Source: Agelaius tricolor (taxonomy: Eukaryota; Chordata; Aves; Passeriformes; Icteridae). From it: a stretch of 64,000 nt of DNA. Location of the stretch: contig JALJCS010000001.1 of assembly GCA_023055355.1 (NCBI GenBank), positions 49,481,381-49,545,380 on the forward strand, read 5' to 3'. Shown piece by piece: positions 26,167-40,400 of the stretch (position 1 is the first letter of the stretch; each line of letters opens with the position of its first letter). Below the pieces are notes generated by a model. It was not told the origin of the DNA. It worked only from the letters and a program-made list of their open reading frames with translations, and did not search any database. The position numbers were made by a program, and so were the translations under genes.

Positions 26167-26202
26167 ATGTATATATACATATATAAATATGTATACATAT
26201 TT
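26167..26202. repeat. Paired AT palindromes
   Basis: Two perfect palindromes lie next to each other. ATGTATATATACAT fills 26167-26180, and an 18-bp palindrome centred on GTATAC fills 26185-26202. The sequence is a degenerate TA/CA-type microsatellite that could extrude as a cruciform. Confidence 0.85.
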
Positions 26203-29200
26203 CAGGAAGCTTTTTATGTTAGACCGACAGCTTGAAAGGGGCGTTAAGTGTGTTTGGCAGATTCTTCATCTGCATAGTGTCATCTATTTAATTAGTATAT
26301 TTTGAAGGATGATTGTTGGTTTTAGTCTGTTTTTACTGACTGTATTTTCAAATAATTATCATGGGCACATCTATAAAGTTTTTATAGAAATACATCAAGC
26401 ATATAAATAATAGATCTTTCACTTGATTCCAAACAGTAACACATTACCCACCAGGGTCTTGTCTTTTTTAGAACTTATGAGAAAGCTGATAGGAAACTAA
26501 CTTTCCAGAAAGCTATGAAAGTACAGATGTGGTTCTACACAAGGATGCACTTCTAGGCTCTGACACAGACTCACAACCCCTTGCTATGCCGTGGAGCCAT
26601 CACAGCATTTAACTGCATAATATAGCAGAAGAGGGAAAACAGTGGAAAAGAAACCAGAGTTTCAGAGCCAAGCTGTAGCTGCATGAATGTTTGCTAGCAA
26701 TGGAAAATATCGAGAGCTGAAAACCTTTGAAGTAATTTCTAAATGGTGTCAAGACATTTAAAACTGGACTGGAGACCTTATACTAGGCCAGTCAACAGCT
26801 TTCAAGATATCAAGATTTCATACTTAGAAAACTATTGTGAACGAGTTACAACAATAAACACTTGCAAGACAAAATAAAAAAATTTAAATTATACATGTAA
26901 GATGACCTCCTTTTATCTCAAGTTTGGAACTTCTACATAGCTTAAATATTTGGGTGTCTGCATTCTCTTTTTTTCTCTATTATTTTGCTAGTAATACAAA
27001 AGAAAGGAAAATAAAAGATGAAGATAAACTCTAGAATGCATGATAAATATCATGATAAATATCATAGTATTAATTCCAGTTTAGAAGCTAATGGTTTTGC
27101 TGTTATGAACAGCACTGACCTCGTACCTGACAAGACTAGGCAGAGCCACAATACAAAAATGATTATAAAGCAGTCCATGAACCTTGTTAGATATAATAGC
27201 TGAAACAAAATTGAAACTCACAAATATCTATTTGAAATTTACCCAAACATTTTTATCTTTGACATGATCACTGGCCACGTAATTAATAAAAGCTTTATTT
27301 TTTTGATTTTGGATATTACCTAGTGCCTTCCTGATCAGAAAACCGTAAGAACAGCCCTTTTCACACAATATTTTCACACATTTTTTTTTTTCCAGTCTGG
27401 CAGATAATAGGAATCTGAAAGTGGAAAATATAAATAAGTCAGTATTATCTGTCTTCAAAATAAGTTGTGTGTGTTTGTGTGATTCAAGTTATTTCCTGTG
27501 TTTCTGTACCTGTTTGACTCTCTACATCACTGTCTTGACATCTAGTGAAAAGAAACTCCTTTTTCAAATTTTATTTTGCACATTTTCATTTGATTATACA
27601 TTTGTATCTGGTATATATATCTATCACTTAAAGCTATGGTGGCACAGCTCTAAGTACAGCTCTATATTCTGCACATGCACAAGGAACCCAAGGCCATAGG
27701 TACACACAGAGGCTCTCTGCTTTTAGAGGCTCTCTCATAGCTTTAAAAGAAAAGGAGTGGCAAATGCCAAGAAGTGTTTGCTATGGCTGGTTGACAACAC
27801 CAGGGCCCAGTGTTCCATGATTTGCTGCCAATATCCTAGGGAAGCAAAGCTCCTCTTTCCACTCCCTGACTCAGCAAGCTGCATATTACTTTCAGAAATA
27901 GGAGAGACAAGAGTCCGTAGGTCTGATGAAGCAAATATATAAATAGAAGAAAAGTCACCTTGAAAAAGTCAGTGGAAGAGCTCATGTTCTTATAGCAAAA
28001 CAAGCTGCTGACAATTTGTTTTAAAATACATCATGCTTAAAGTATGGTCTTGTGGAAAATGCTTCACTACTTGAAATAAAAGTCAGTACAAGACAGTTTA
28101 AGGACAGCAGCCATGGTCAACATGGGATGCAGGCAGTGTTACTGCACACAGAACTTAGAAGAAACAAGAGCCTTGTTTTTAAGACCATTTTCTGAAAGAC
28201 TTGCCATGGTGAACCATCACAGATGCAACTCCAGCTCTTGTGGCTAAACAGAAGTATCTCCCACTAGAAATTTTCAAAAACAGTGCAAAAGTGAAATATG
28301 ATTTGGAGCTCAAATATTCTTATAAAAGAAAAAATCCTGACAGGAGTTCCACTCACAAAACAATCCTTATCCTTTGTGGTGAGGGGAAGGGTTCAGCAGA
28401 TGAGTTGTGGGGGTACTCCCTTCCCTCAACAAACTGCCAAGCATAGGCAGCAGGTGATACTCCATGACTTTTTATATCTACACTGTCAGAGAAGCACTCC
28501 TGAAGTCACTCTTACAAAACACCCCCTGTGTAGTCTTTCTTTTCTCCAAGGTGTTTAATCTGTTTATTTTGTCCCAAGCTGCAACATCATCTACCGTTAC
28601 ATTTGGGAAACTACTCCATGATCTTATGGATCTCATCTTCAGGCATCTAACCATTCATACTCTGGCAGTAGTGCAAACATTCAATAGTAAATTCCTATCA
28701 GATTTGAGATTAGGAAAGAAAACAGCTTATGGTTCTATCCATTTAATAATAATAGTGTTTACCTCAATAATCCCCTCACACAGCAACAGAAGATGGAGCC
28801 GTCAGAGAAAGATTGTCTTCATTAAGCTCTCTGTAAATGTTCCAGCAATATACAAAATCACAGATACAGTCTTTCTATTTAATTTCACCTTGGAAAACAA
28901 TTTAAACATGCACAGATGCATTTAAAGGTGGCTAAATATCCCTGGGCACAGGATGAGAACGTAGAATCTGAGCACACCTCAAAACCACCTGGATTTGAGC
29001 CACTCAGTGGGTGAGGTATGTGTAGAGCTGCTTTATTGTGAAATGAAACCCTCACTCACACAGTGATGACTTCTTCCAGGTGCAGCATGTCTGAGTGTGT
29101 CCCACACTTTTGCAGGTGACATTGCAGCCCAGCACCCTGTGCTTAAAACAGACAACCTGATGTACTATGCCTGCTCCAGTTCATTCCTCTCTCACTTTGG

Positions 29201-30345
29201 GATTGAAGCCATTCCAGGGAGACAGATGATCTGTGAAGTCTAACACATTTGTAAAGTGTGGACTTCTCTCAGCAGAGCTTAGACTTTAATCATTAGATGC
29301 TATCAGCTGTCTTCTAGGGCTGCTGCTGCATTTCAACAAGCACAGCTTCAGCTGCAACCCTGAAGGTGCATGAGGTAAAATCCTGAGGTCCAAAGGAAGG
29401 CCTCTTTCAAAAAAGGGTGAAGTTTGACCTTGATGATAACTCTCATCCAGCTGGAACATTATCAGGTTGCAGTTTGGATGGTGCAGCACCACTCTCTTCA
29501 CTCGTATTTTGTTCTCACCCATCTGACAGTGACACTAATTCCAAGAGAATTGTTGTAAGATGTAACTATTAATACACTGTATATTTAAATACTGGTTTGC
29601 ATCCAAGAGCAGCTTTTGACTCTCTTTGACAGGCACGTCCTGGCATGTATTGCTATACTACAAGAGACACGGTCTGCAAATATTAATACATGCACATTTT
29701 CTTATCAATAAAAGCTAACACAAATTGAGCTAAATAAAAACACTGACTTCCCAGTGAGGCAGAGAGGTCATTATTAATTAGGGTATGCAAATTAATATTA
29801 GCCCTAAACGATGCAGAAATTTGCCCTTTAATATTTGAATAAATTAAAAATTAATTATACAAATGTACTACATAAAATAAGGTCATTCTTTCCAAAGAAG
29901 AAAAGAGGAAAACTTTCCTGTTTAAAAAAATCATACAAACCATTTGTTGTATACAAGGTAACTACTTTGCTTTCATTTGTTGCACAGACAAACTGAGAAG
30001 GTTTTCTTGCAGAAATATCAATTACCATTTTATTTGTTTACATCTTATTTAGCAACACCTGGTATGCAGCATGCAGGAAGTAAGCATCTTGTTTATAAAA
30101 AATCAGATTCCATGTCACAACACTTATGTAGGAGGTATACAAGGGATCATCATTTGACATGCAGAGTCCCCCATCTTTCCATTTATAGGAGACCTGAGAC
30201 TGGCAAAAGGCAAGAGAATCATTCAGGGTAAGAGGGGAGGTAATGATAGAGGTGAAGTTTGGATTTAGGAGCTACTGTTTAGTGATCTATTCCTAATTTT
30301 TTCCCCACACAATAAATAATGTAAATAACTAAATTCTGAAACTAC
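26203..30345. other. Non-coding stretch with possible regulatory block
   Basis: AT-rich unique sequence. A 12-bp tandem duplication CATGATAAATAT lies at 27039-27062. Open frames of 76-153 codons occur (28464-28925 is the longest), but they overlap each other in different frames and match no family. The segment 29760-29870 is listed separately as a candidate regulatory element. Confidence 0.5.
29760..29870. promoter_or_regulatory. Candidate conserved regulatory element (POU/homeodomain motifs)
   Basis: The 12-mer ATGCAAATTAAT (29785-29796) joins a POU octamer to a TAAT homeodomain half-site. TTATTAATTA lies just upstream, with AAATTAATTATAC and several more TAAT words downstream, all within about 100 bases of non-repetitive DNA. 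Such clustering is typical of developmental enhancers. AT-rich DNA also produces TAAT words by chance, and conservation cannot be seen from one sequence. Confidence 0.3.
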
Positions 30346-30346
30346 T

Positions 30347-30372
30347 TCTTTTTTTCTTTTTTTTTTTTTTTA
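30347..30372. repeat. Poly-T tract
   Basis: T run with a single C interruption. It could be a simple repeat or the reversed tail of an old retrocopy, but I see no retrocopied gene on its right. Confidence 0.85.
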
Positions 30373-33118
30373 ATGGGTACATATGTTAAATCCTTGAACA
30401 CTAGAGATTTAAAGTAATGAAGAAAGTTTTTCTAAGAGACATTCTTGCCGAGAGAGGTAGAATTTTATTTAAAAGTTCCTTCCTCTAGGAGACACTCTTC
30501 AAATTCTTTTTATTAACTCAACATTTTTGTCCTTATATGATTAAGTAATACATTAAAATAAACTTTTTATCATCTCAAAGTTCCTCATAGAGTTTCCTAC
30601 CTTTCCATTTCAACATTTACAGATTTCTTAATTTGCATGAGAGTAGACATTACCAGTGGACTGGCCTGGAGAAAGAATTATGATGGAGAGGGCCTACCTG
30701 CCTATCTCCACACTTGCTAGCACTGTGGTCCTGACCTTGCTTCAAGGGCCAGTCTTAAATGTTAAAAACAGATTTGCTGAATTAATAGGATGCTTTGACT
30801 TTGTTAATAATCTTCCTTAGGTAGGCTCCACTAAAGGACAAGTCACTTGCCCTAAATCATGGCCTGGACCATATGTGCAAGGACCTTCCACTGCATGTTT
30901 TTTTCAGAGTGAGCACTCTATATGAAGATTATATATTCAACCAATAGTTAAAAATGGCAGATTTATTTTTGTACCCAAGCTAAGGGTGCCAATACCTAAT
31001 TATGTCTGATTTTGATGGAGAGGTACTCAATAAAATGTATTAAGAGATAACTTCTAAGAATGCCAAGTGCAGAACTATTCAAAGCCTGTGCTGATGTTGC
31101 AACACAGAATGATGTGATAGCAGAATGAGTCCAAACCAAGTCTGTAGAGGGAGTACTGTGAGCAAACCACAGGAAACTGAAATCACACAATATTCACAAG
31201 ATGTGCTAGCTGTTAAATAAAGGCATCATACCCAACAGCTCCCATCTGGACATCTGAATCCTAGGCACAAAAGGTTCAAATTGCACATATTCACCAAGGA
31301 TTGTCATAGAGTTTGTCTTCAATAAAAATAACCAATAGTTTGAAATAAGAAGAGTTTAATCTACAGCTGTCTTTAAGACTTCTTACTTTTGAAAAAATAG
31401 CTGTGTTCTTTTCTATTTTCTCTACCAGTCAGTTTGCTTTTCTCTTTCCTACTTCTTCCAACTCATGCCTTCTTTGCTCCACTTCCCTGAACATTTCCTT
31501 CATCAATGTTGCTCCTTCTTGTCTTCTTGAACTTAAAAGGATGATGTTGTAGAGACTTTGTTGGTTATCCCTTTCCCCACAGCATTCCCTTTAGGCTGCT
31601 TCTGTTTTTCTTCCTCCTCTGTAAATAGGGCAGAAACAAACGAGAAGTATTCCTAGTAGCCACGTGTGGGTTTCTAGATACTTCTTTGCATTCCAGAGCT
31701 AAGATGTAGCTGGAAGCACTAACTAAAGCGCCATCTGACCCTGTAGGCTATCAAAACCTTAGACATTAAAATCTTAAAACCAAAAATAATAATGTGCCAT
31801 GGATGTATGACAATAATTAAGAGCAGTATGAATAGGAAAAAAATCTCTGTTCCTTATTTCTTCTGAATTCTGTACCAGTGTGACTCTAACTGAGACAGCA
31901 AAAGGTGTTCTGTCCCTAGGTATTCCTCAATCTCACAGCTAAATTGAGGAGCTGGGTGAGTGTGGGTGCCAGCTCCTCTTCCTGGTTTAGTTGCCAACAC
32001 TTTTTGTTGCAGCTCGTTGACTTTCTTGTCTGGTGTGTTTAAACCCAGGCAAAGCAAAGATGCTTCATGCACAGGGACTAAGGGGAAACCACAGAAAATC
32101 TGGAGCAGCCAAAGTGCTACTGTGTCCTGCATTCCCTGAGAAGGGGGGGCAGCGTTACAATCAGCTGTAATTGCTCGGAATGTGGGGGAAATGGTCTCAG
32201 CCCCCAGAGCTGGGGTTCCTTTTGTCCAGGTGCTGGATCTCAGTTCCCTACAAACACCTCACAGAGCTGCTCTGGTGCAGTAAAGGCTCTGTTATCTTCT
32301 GCACTTTTGTGCAGATCTAGTTTCTTTTAATGTCTTGCAAATTAGTTAATTCAAATGCAATTGCCATGTCTCTCCAGAGTATTGAATCATGCTAATAAGA
32401 AAATATTCTTGTTTTTATAGTGCTTTATTCAGGATATAAACTAGAAATTCAAATCTTCCTCCTGATTTGATTTATTTATCAGTGAGGTTATTTTAGTAAT
32501 TGCAAATTTTATACTGTAAGCTATAATAATATTTTAACCTCTTTTAAAGCTTCCCAATGAACTAGAATTCACCTATAAGGACAAAACTACAAAAGGAAGT
32601 GCAGATTACAGTGGTGGTTTCTAGTAACCATAAGAAGTTTCAGCTGGAATCAGTGTGAAATCAACTACAGGACTGTAAAAAATGAAGTACTTTGGTGCAA
32701 GAGCATATTGATTTCCCACAGTATTTAGTAATGTATATTGATATCAAATAATGAAATTCATGCTTGTAACAGAGTCAACTTCCTAGATATATTCGGAAAG
32801 TTGATTCTAAAGAGAGAAATAATGATAACTGAGTACTAAGGTGGAAAAATGTCATACTTGATGTTTTTTAAAATTCCTTTAATGAATATTTTACTGAAGT
32901 ATTCAATTTGACAAAAAATTCAAAACTAATTATGGTAAAGCTGTTGCTGAGTATCACAATGTAAAAACAAAGAACCAAACAAACTAATCCTACAGATATA
33001 TTCAGGACTAAGCACCAAAATAATTTCATTAACTTCCAGTTCTATGATTCTGGTTCTCTTATGGGAGATGTTAGGATTCATTTTCAAGCAGATCTTTCTG
33101 AGATAAATACCCAAGAAC
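30373..33118. other. Non-coding stretch, no gene seen
   Basis: Mostly AT-rich. A GC-richer island from about 31850 to 32300 leaves a 92-codon frame open on the minus strand (31854-32132). It contains a G run at about 32143-32149 and the words CAGCCCCCAGAGCTGGGG. It is not a repeat I can name. It may be an old element, an exon of an unrecognised gene, or simply GC-rich spacer. Confidence 0.45.
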
Positions 33119-34042
33119 ATGAATTGGTTACAAACCATAACCTGTTGCTCCTTACTGACTGAACAAACCCGTCTCCTTATGGTACAAAAACTTCTCCTTC
33201 ACCCCAACTTAGCAATTCTCATTTCAATCTCTGAGGTTTTTTGTCTGAATAGCAGATTTTTTCATCAAACATCTCTAAATGCATGTTTTGCCACAATACC
33301 TGCTGAGGTTACTTTTCTTTTCCAGGTCAAAGCAGTTCCTCATATTTTTATGACAAGAAATAAACCAAATGAAATTTTAAAAGCTCTAAGATCTGTAGAA
33401 AAAGATGTGCACATCCTTAGGACAAGCTTCCCTGGAAATCTGAAATTTGTGAGAGCTGACTTGTGGCATGCACTAATAATATGTGTGGAGACTTTGGCTC
33501 ACAGGAACACATGGATTGGTCTGAGTGTCACGGAGCAAAAGATCACAAGGCCACTTTTGTCAGAGAAAGGTGCTGACAAGAAGGCTGTATTCATTAGTCC
33601 TTCCCAGAGGCTTTGTAAAACGTGGGATGTCTCCTTGCTGAGCTTCATTCAAATATAAACCTGAAATCCTATTTCCAAATCTCTGTGTGTGATGGCAGTA
33701 CTAGTTACTTCTGCTATATTTTTGCTCCCTATAAACAGAGGACTTTATGCATATCAGGTGAAAGTAGAACTTTAAATATTCATCTCTGATTATTTTGTTC
33801 ATTTCTGACATCCCAGCCGGCTATGGAAAACCTCATTGGTAGAGGCAGAAGAAAACAGCAAACAAAGCTATCTATAATCTTTTCCTCTGAAAAATACAGC
33901 AAACATTATATGTGGGAACAGTTATTTATGCTAGTCAAAAAGAGCAAAGGGACAATAGCCATTTTATCCTTGACTCTCACAGACACCCTAAATTCATAGA
34001 CAAACAACACACACAAGATGAATGAGGCTCAGACATCAAAGC

Positions 34043-34067
34043 ATGCAAATTAATGCCAATTAATGCC
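34043..34067. repeat. POU-type 12-mer fused to a 10-bp tandem repeat
   Basis: ATGCAAATTAAT occupies 34043-34054 and overlaps two exact head-to-tail copies of AATTAATGCC (34048-34057 and 34058-34067). This gives two adjacent ATTAAT homeodomain-like sites 10 bases apart, about one helical turn. It may be a slippage product, a small cluster of binding sites, or both. Confidence 0.6.
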
Positions 34068-34469
34068 CACATTCTTTTCCAAATAGGTTGATAAACCTAT
34101 CTGTCTGCCAGGCATAAGTACTGAAGTTTGCTTGCTGTATATATGCTGCTATTGCTTGGGCATACAGAATTTGAGAAATAGAGAAAATAAATCAAGAATT
34201 TATGACATAAACTCATAGTGCATACCCTACTGAAACACTGCTGCTGAACTGTCACTGAAAGGCTGCTATTGCAGTTGATATTAAGCAGGATGCAGAATGG
34301 AAAGATATGAAATTCATCAATGCATAGCCATGAGAAACTACTGTAGAGTGAAGCCATTTGAATGCCTAGTAAGAAAAGAAGGCTGTAACAGTAAACACAG
34401 TAAGACGTCTGATATTCTTTTCCATGAACTAACCTCCAGGCTTTTATCAGCAGTAATGAATTAGACATC

Positions 34470-34493
34470 CAGATAAGGTATCAGATAAGGTAT
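34470..34493. repeat. 12-bp tandem duplication
   Basis: CAGATAAGGTAT is repeated twice, head to tail, exactly. Each copy contains an AGATAA GATA-factor-like word. Slippage is the likely origin. Confidence 0.9.
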
Positions 34494-37400
34494 TAAATCA
34501 GAGTGGGGTACCAAGGCACAGGCAGCTTTAAACCTTCCTCCTTCATTAACAGTGAAAGTGTTGGCATTTTCATGCTGTGTACCACAACTTCTTTTGCCTG
34601 AAAAGTAAACTGTGATTTTAATTTACAAAACAGTGACTTTAATTTACAAACTACCCTAATTTCACGGAGTTCTAGCTCTCTTTTGCTTATTATGTCTAAA
34701 CCTTCAGCTGTACTAATCTATTTGGAAAAGCCTTGCAATAAATGGTTTGTTTCACAACTTCCTTCATTGAACCCCTCAGGTACCACTTGACCAAAACCCA
34801 ATTGGGAATGAGTGAAAAGAACAGGGGAAAGAAAATTACAGAAGACACTAGTTGCTATATCAGTGCTAAGAAACCTTAGCTCATTTGTATTCCCTACCCT
34901 CAACAGACAGTTTTGGAGACTGATAACATAATTTTCCTAAAAGAAGATGGCAGATGTGGAAAATCAACATTCTTTGAATCACGAAGGACACAACAGTATC
35001 CAGGATCTTGCCAGAAATTCTAATGCTGTGGTTTCACAAGAAAACTCTAAAACTGCTCTGTGATGTGAGTCTAAGGAAACAAAAATATCTTCAATTATGG
35101 CTGAAACTGGGCAGTGACAGAAGCCATAGCTGTGACTACCAAGAAGTATTACAGGGAGGATGCTGCACTAATGGGTGACCACTGTCCACAAGCTCAAGTG
35201 CAGAGTGGCATTTACCCACAGACAAGCTTCCATGTAAAATGAGATCTGATTACTATGTTTCTAAAGTCTGCCAGTTTGTCTGTATACTATAGGTGGGAAG
35301 TGTTTCACTCACTCCTTTTACAGGAGTGTTAGGAGCGTGCCAGACCTTGATTTGCAGGAATTATCTGAAGAATAAGTCAATACTGATATCACAGTTAGTC
35401 TTTGGCCTCGCACATGAAAAAGCCTCAACAGAAACAAATCCCAAAACAAAACAATGTGCTGATAGTTTTAAGGTGGGAGTGCCTAGGAATTATTATCCAT
35501 AACCTGGAATTTCTTAGTTCTGCATGTGGGCAGTCAATATGTCAGAATAATCTCGATGTTCTTGTATTCACTTCACCTTACCCGTACACTTCATTGTAAG
35601 TCACTTGTGAGAGCTCTCACACTTCACTTTCCTGTTCAGCCTTGCCTTAAGCAGAAGGGAATTTGTGTCTCTGTACTATCTCTAGCAGAGATCTTGTATC
35701 AAACATCAGCTTTGGTTCACTGGCTTAATTTTTAGGAGGTAATTTCTTCTTCTCCTACAACTACAACTGCAGTTTCAGATTAGCCACAGCTCTAAACCCT
35801 CCCCTCCAAGGAGTCTGGGAACAACCAGACAGGCCAGTTTGGAAAGAAACCCTAATCCATTCTTTGTTCAACAGGAAGGAAACCAAAGTCTGCATACCAA
35901 AGCTTTATTTCAGAAGACCAAACATCAGCAGTTTTACAGTGATCTTTAATTTCCCATTTGGTTCAAGGGAAAAAAAAAATACTATCCAAAACAATTATTG
36001 CCCAGAACAAAGCTCTCAAAGGGCTTTCCATCTCTGAAACAGCCTTGCTAATGTTCCATTCTCAGTGGTCTGTCCTCCTTTTCTTTATGACTTTCCTCCA
36101 CACTCATTTTCAATTAAATTAAACCTTCCTACTTAGTTTTTTTTTTATTGTCATTTTGTATGAGAAATACCAGGACAATTTTTTTAAGAGACTCAGAAAG
36201 CCTTACTTTTCATCTGAGTCACCATTCTTCATGGGGCACCCTGAGCTGCATTCTCAGGAGCTGGCTGCAGGCATCCAGGCTCCCTCCCCTCCTTCCTGAG
36301 TTATTAGCTACGTTATTCCAGCTTTGCAGTGCTTGTGATGCTGCTGGTCACAGGTATCTCAGACCTTTCCAAGTCCTTTAATTCCATTTGCAGAAGACTG
36401 GCCTAGACCTTGCAGAGTACAGGAAAGTGTCAGGGAAATGTAACATATTTATAGCCAAGCTCCCATGTTGCTTATAATGCCTCAGCAAATATTTCATTGT
36501 TTATTGCTTTAAGGCCCACTGGTACATTTAAAATGAGATCCCATGGGCAGCTGAAGCAATGAAGACTGATTTCCTACAGCTTCATCCCTTCTTTAAATTC
36601 GCTGGTACCCTCTAGCAGTGAAGGCTCAAAGGGATCCCATGGTCGTATTTCTCTCTTGTTGCATGAAATTTGTTAAAAGGTGTTATTTTTGAGACAGTTG
36701 CTGAACAAACTTGGGTACAACTGGCTAAAGGATTTGTAAGTTTAGGGGTAGAGGTGTGGTATATAGATGGATAGCATGATACAGATTTTATCTCCTTAAA
36801 ACAGAGATTAAAATAGTTCTCTGGTACTTCAGATATCCATCCTAGGGCAACCAAAGGGTGAAGAAGCTAAGCTGTTACCAGTATGCCATTCAGTGCCAGA
36901 GATGGAATACAGTAAAAGAAAATATCCCAGGCTGAAAAGAAAAATAGAGAGGACCAGGCCACACTTGCTAAGAGAATATGTCAATGTTTAACACTGAGGA
37001 TGAATCATAAGTTGTAAACTGCTTACTGTCAATAGATGAAGCTGGGAAATTGGGTGTTCAGTGGAGCATAGCAGGACCTCTGTAATCAGAGTGCATAATC
37101 TAAAACACATCACTGCAAAGTGGGGAGGGGGAAGTGACTAACCCAAGAAGATGGACATTGTTCATTTCAGCTGTCAGGGTGAGTAAGTAAAGATAAAATA
37201 GGCTTTTAGATTCACAACAAGCTCTTTCAATTTCCTGACTAAAGGAAGCAGCATTTGCTACCTGGATTCTGCCTTTTCAGGGTCTTGCCTCATTTTCACT
37301 TGCATGAGCAGGCTGAAGAAGAATTTCAAAAGCTTTGGGCAATTTTTTATATCTTTTATAAGCATTGCCCATCAATTTTTTTCAGAAAAAAGCTGAAGGG

Positions 37401-40400
37401 TCCTTACCTTGCTCCTTGATTAAACATTTACTGACTGCTAATTTGGTAATGCATTACTGCTATTAATGATTGCTTGCAAAGCTGTGGAGAGATGGGTCTG
37501 AAATGTCTGCCTATTCCTGTAGCCTTCACATCCTGTATGCTCATACAGGATTATTAATCTTTGTCAGGAAGGTCAGGAAGCATCAAATAGTGATTAATGG
37601 TAAGTTTCAGGGGTTTCTGATAACTGAGCTCCAGGGATTGTGGTTGAAACCTGTTAGATGGCTATTAATACCTCCTTTGCCCTTCCTGTAATTCGCTGTG
37701 ACTGCAGATGACTGTTGAAGAATTGCTGGCTTTTCATCTTGCAAGGACACTCACCACCCATCTCTCTCCTCAACAGGGTCAACATTTGTAGACCTTTTGT
37801 ATTGCCAGTTGGGCACTAATGAGAGAGCATCAATGGGTCAGGAACAGCTGCATCCACATTTCTTTCCCTATCCACAGTTCATCATGGTAGGCACTGCCCT
37901 CTGAAACAAGCTCACAAATAGCAGGCAGGAGCATGTAAAAGGGTGAGATACAACATTCCGTGTCAAAGGAGTACAAAAAGAACTAAGGCTGTTGCTTACT
38001 GAAATCTGTGCAGGATGTTTTTCTGTGCTCAGATAATTTTAATCACACTGTTAGAGACTTCATCCAAGGCTGCCTACTTGGAAAAAAAAAAAGCCAAGAA
38101 AAAACATGCAAAAATTCCCCCTAAAACCTCACCAAAAAACCCCTAAGCTTAGAGAATACACATCCTGCTCAAGTGTAAGACACTACGTCAAAACAGAGTC
38201 AGGAAAAGTCTGGCAAGCAAACTTGTAGAACCCCAGTGTGGATGCTTATCTTGCTAGGATAGGAAAGAAACAAAGCCATATTTTCTGTCTTTGGGAAATG
38301 TTCCCAGTGATTCTGAACCTTTGTTCTTTACACTAGAGTGCTGACTCTCTGCTGCTTCCAAACCACAGGTAGGGTTTCAGGGTAGGAATGCATGGCAAGG
38401 TCAGTTAATCTCTCTATCCTCTCTGGTCAGAATGTCCAAGCTAGTGGTAGAGAGAGTCTCACAGGTTGTGTTGGGTGTGTGGAATTTAGAAATTCTCCAA
38501 AATACAGTCAGGGGAGAGATAGTGGCTAGACATTGGGGAGATACCTTGCATGGATATTTGAAGATGCTTCAGTGTCTTTCTTATCTGTTCATTATGGTGT
38601 AATTTAAGTACAGAAGTGCCTTAAAATTCTTTCATGGCTATGTCATTTTTCAGATACCTAAATATATTCTAAAATTTAGCTCTGACAGGCTACTTGAAAA
38701 AAAGACCTTTCAGCTATGTGTTTATATGATTGTGCCTCTAGTTAATTACTCTCTATTTCCACAGTAAATTGAAATCATAAATTCATAGTGCAAACAAAAG
38801 TGTGTGCTTGCATAATCCATAATGGTATCCAATTTTGAAATAGGAAATGCAGAGAAGCAAGTGTATGGAAATCTAAATATTTGAAAATTGCCATTTTTAA
38901 ATTTTTAGGATGCCTCTTCCTGTGTCCTCTAAACTGCAATGAATGCTGTCCTGGAAAACCACTGTATCTTCACATAAATAGTTCTTACAGAAGGATGCTG
39001 TAAGCAGTATCAAATTAGCTGCCATAGAATTTGGCCACTTAATGCTTTTGCTGTCAATGTCACACCCCATGCTGAGTCACTGTGAAGTGATTGAGCTGAT
39101 ATAAGCAAATGCATTGACTAAGTCATTCATTTACATCTTGCTGCCATGAGTCTAAGAAACAGCTAAATGTATTAAATAATCAATCCACTCAACAGCTGAT
39201 GATGCAGTGGTAGAAATGAAGTCCTACTAGGTTTTTATTATTGCTGTCAGAGAGGCTCTTTGGATGCTCTGAACGTGTGCAAAAGAATAACAATTCAACA
39301 AATATATCTCACATTTAGAAAAGTATGAATGACTTTTGAAAGAAAAGACATCGTAATACAAAGAAACTGGAAAGATAATAACATATGGTAGTTTGTTAGG
39401 GGATGCAGCATTCTGTAAGTCCACTGTACAGATTTGAAAGGTGTGGACTACAGTATGTGTCTGGCTGTTTAATGCTTAATGCATTAATGATACAGAATTG
39501 TCTGTAGGTTACAAATTATTCACTGACAGGGATATATGGACAGCATCATTCTGTATTATTTTTTACTGTCATGTCATTATGCAATATAATTCTAAAATGT
39601 CAAAAAAATTCATTCATTAGGAAGAAGGCAATGCAAGGATCATAGAGAGCTGCTAAAGACCAAAGGAATCAAAAACATTTCATGCCCCATGGAGCTTTGT
39701 TATTTGCATATTTCAATTCTGTGACTCTTGTAAACTTCACCAGAGGTAAGAACATTGAGATCATAAATGCTAGTTATAACCACCATAATTTAATTTTTAT
39801 GTTAGTTTTACTTCTCTGGTGTAGGGCTTAGGTCAATGTCACATGCAGAATTATTCTCTACGTTAATTCTGAACTGGACCTTGTAAAAGCAAAGACAAAG
39901 TTGTTTTGGGAATAACAACGCAACATGTGTCTGATTTTCTGTCTACTCATATCCAGAGGACCAAATTGTGAAGATTCATTATTGTGCTTCTGGTCCACTT
40001 ACACACAGACATAGACAGTTATATAAAATAATAGAGAATATATGCTCAGTGTTTTCTGAACAGTGGGCCTTATTGACATCACACACTGACATCAAAACTT
40101 GACTTTACAGAGGTCACAGCAAAACTCCCATTGATGAAAAAGGGCACAAATTTCACTTCTAGAGCTTTATTCTGCTTTCTCCTCTTTCATGGTAAGAATG
40201 AGTGTAATGAGAAACCCACACTGAAAAAAAAAGTTTTAAAGATTGGGCTGATATTTTGCTTTGGAGTAATATTTATGAAATGAACATTATCATAAACAGC
40301 CTGGTTAGAAGGAAAATTTATTGTTATACAGAGAGCTGATAAATAATACCAGAAAACAAAGCAAAAAAAATTCTCAAGTATTCAATATAATTGCTTTTAT

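Noticed and set aside
28464..28925. 153-codon plus-strand frame
   Set aside because: Overlaps other frames, has no recognisable domain or splice context, and its length is near the chance range for this window.
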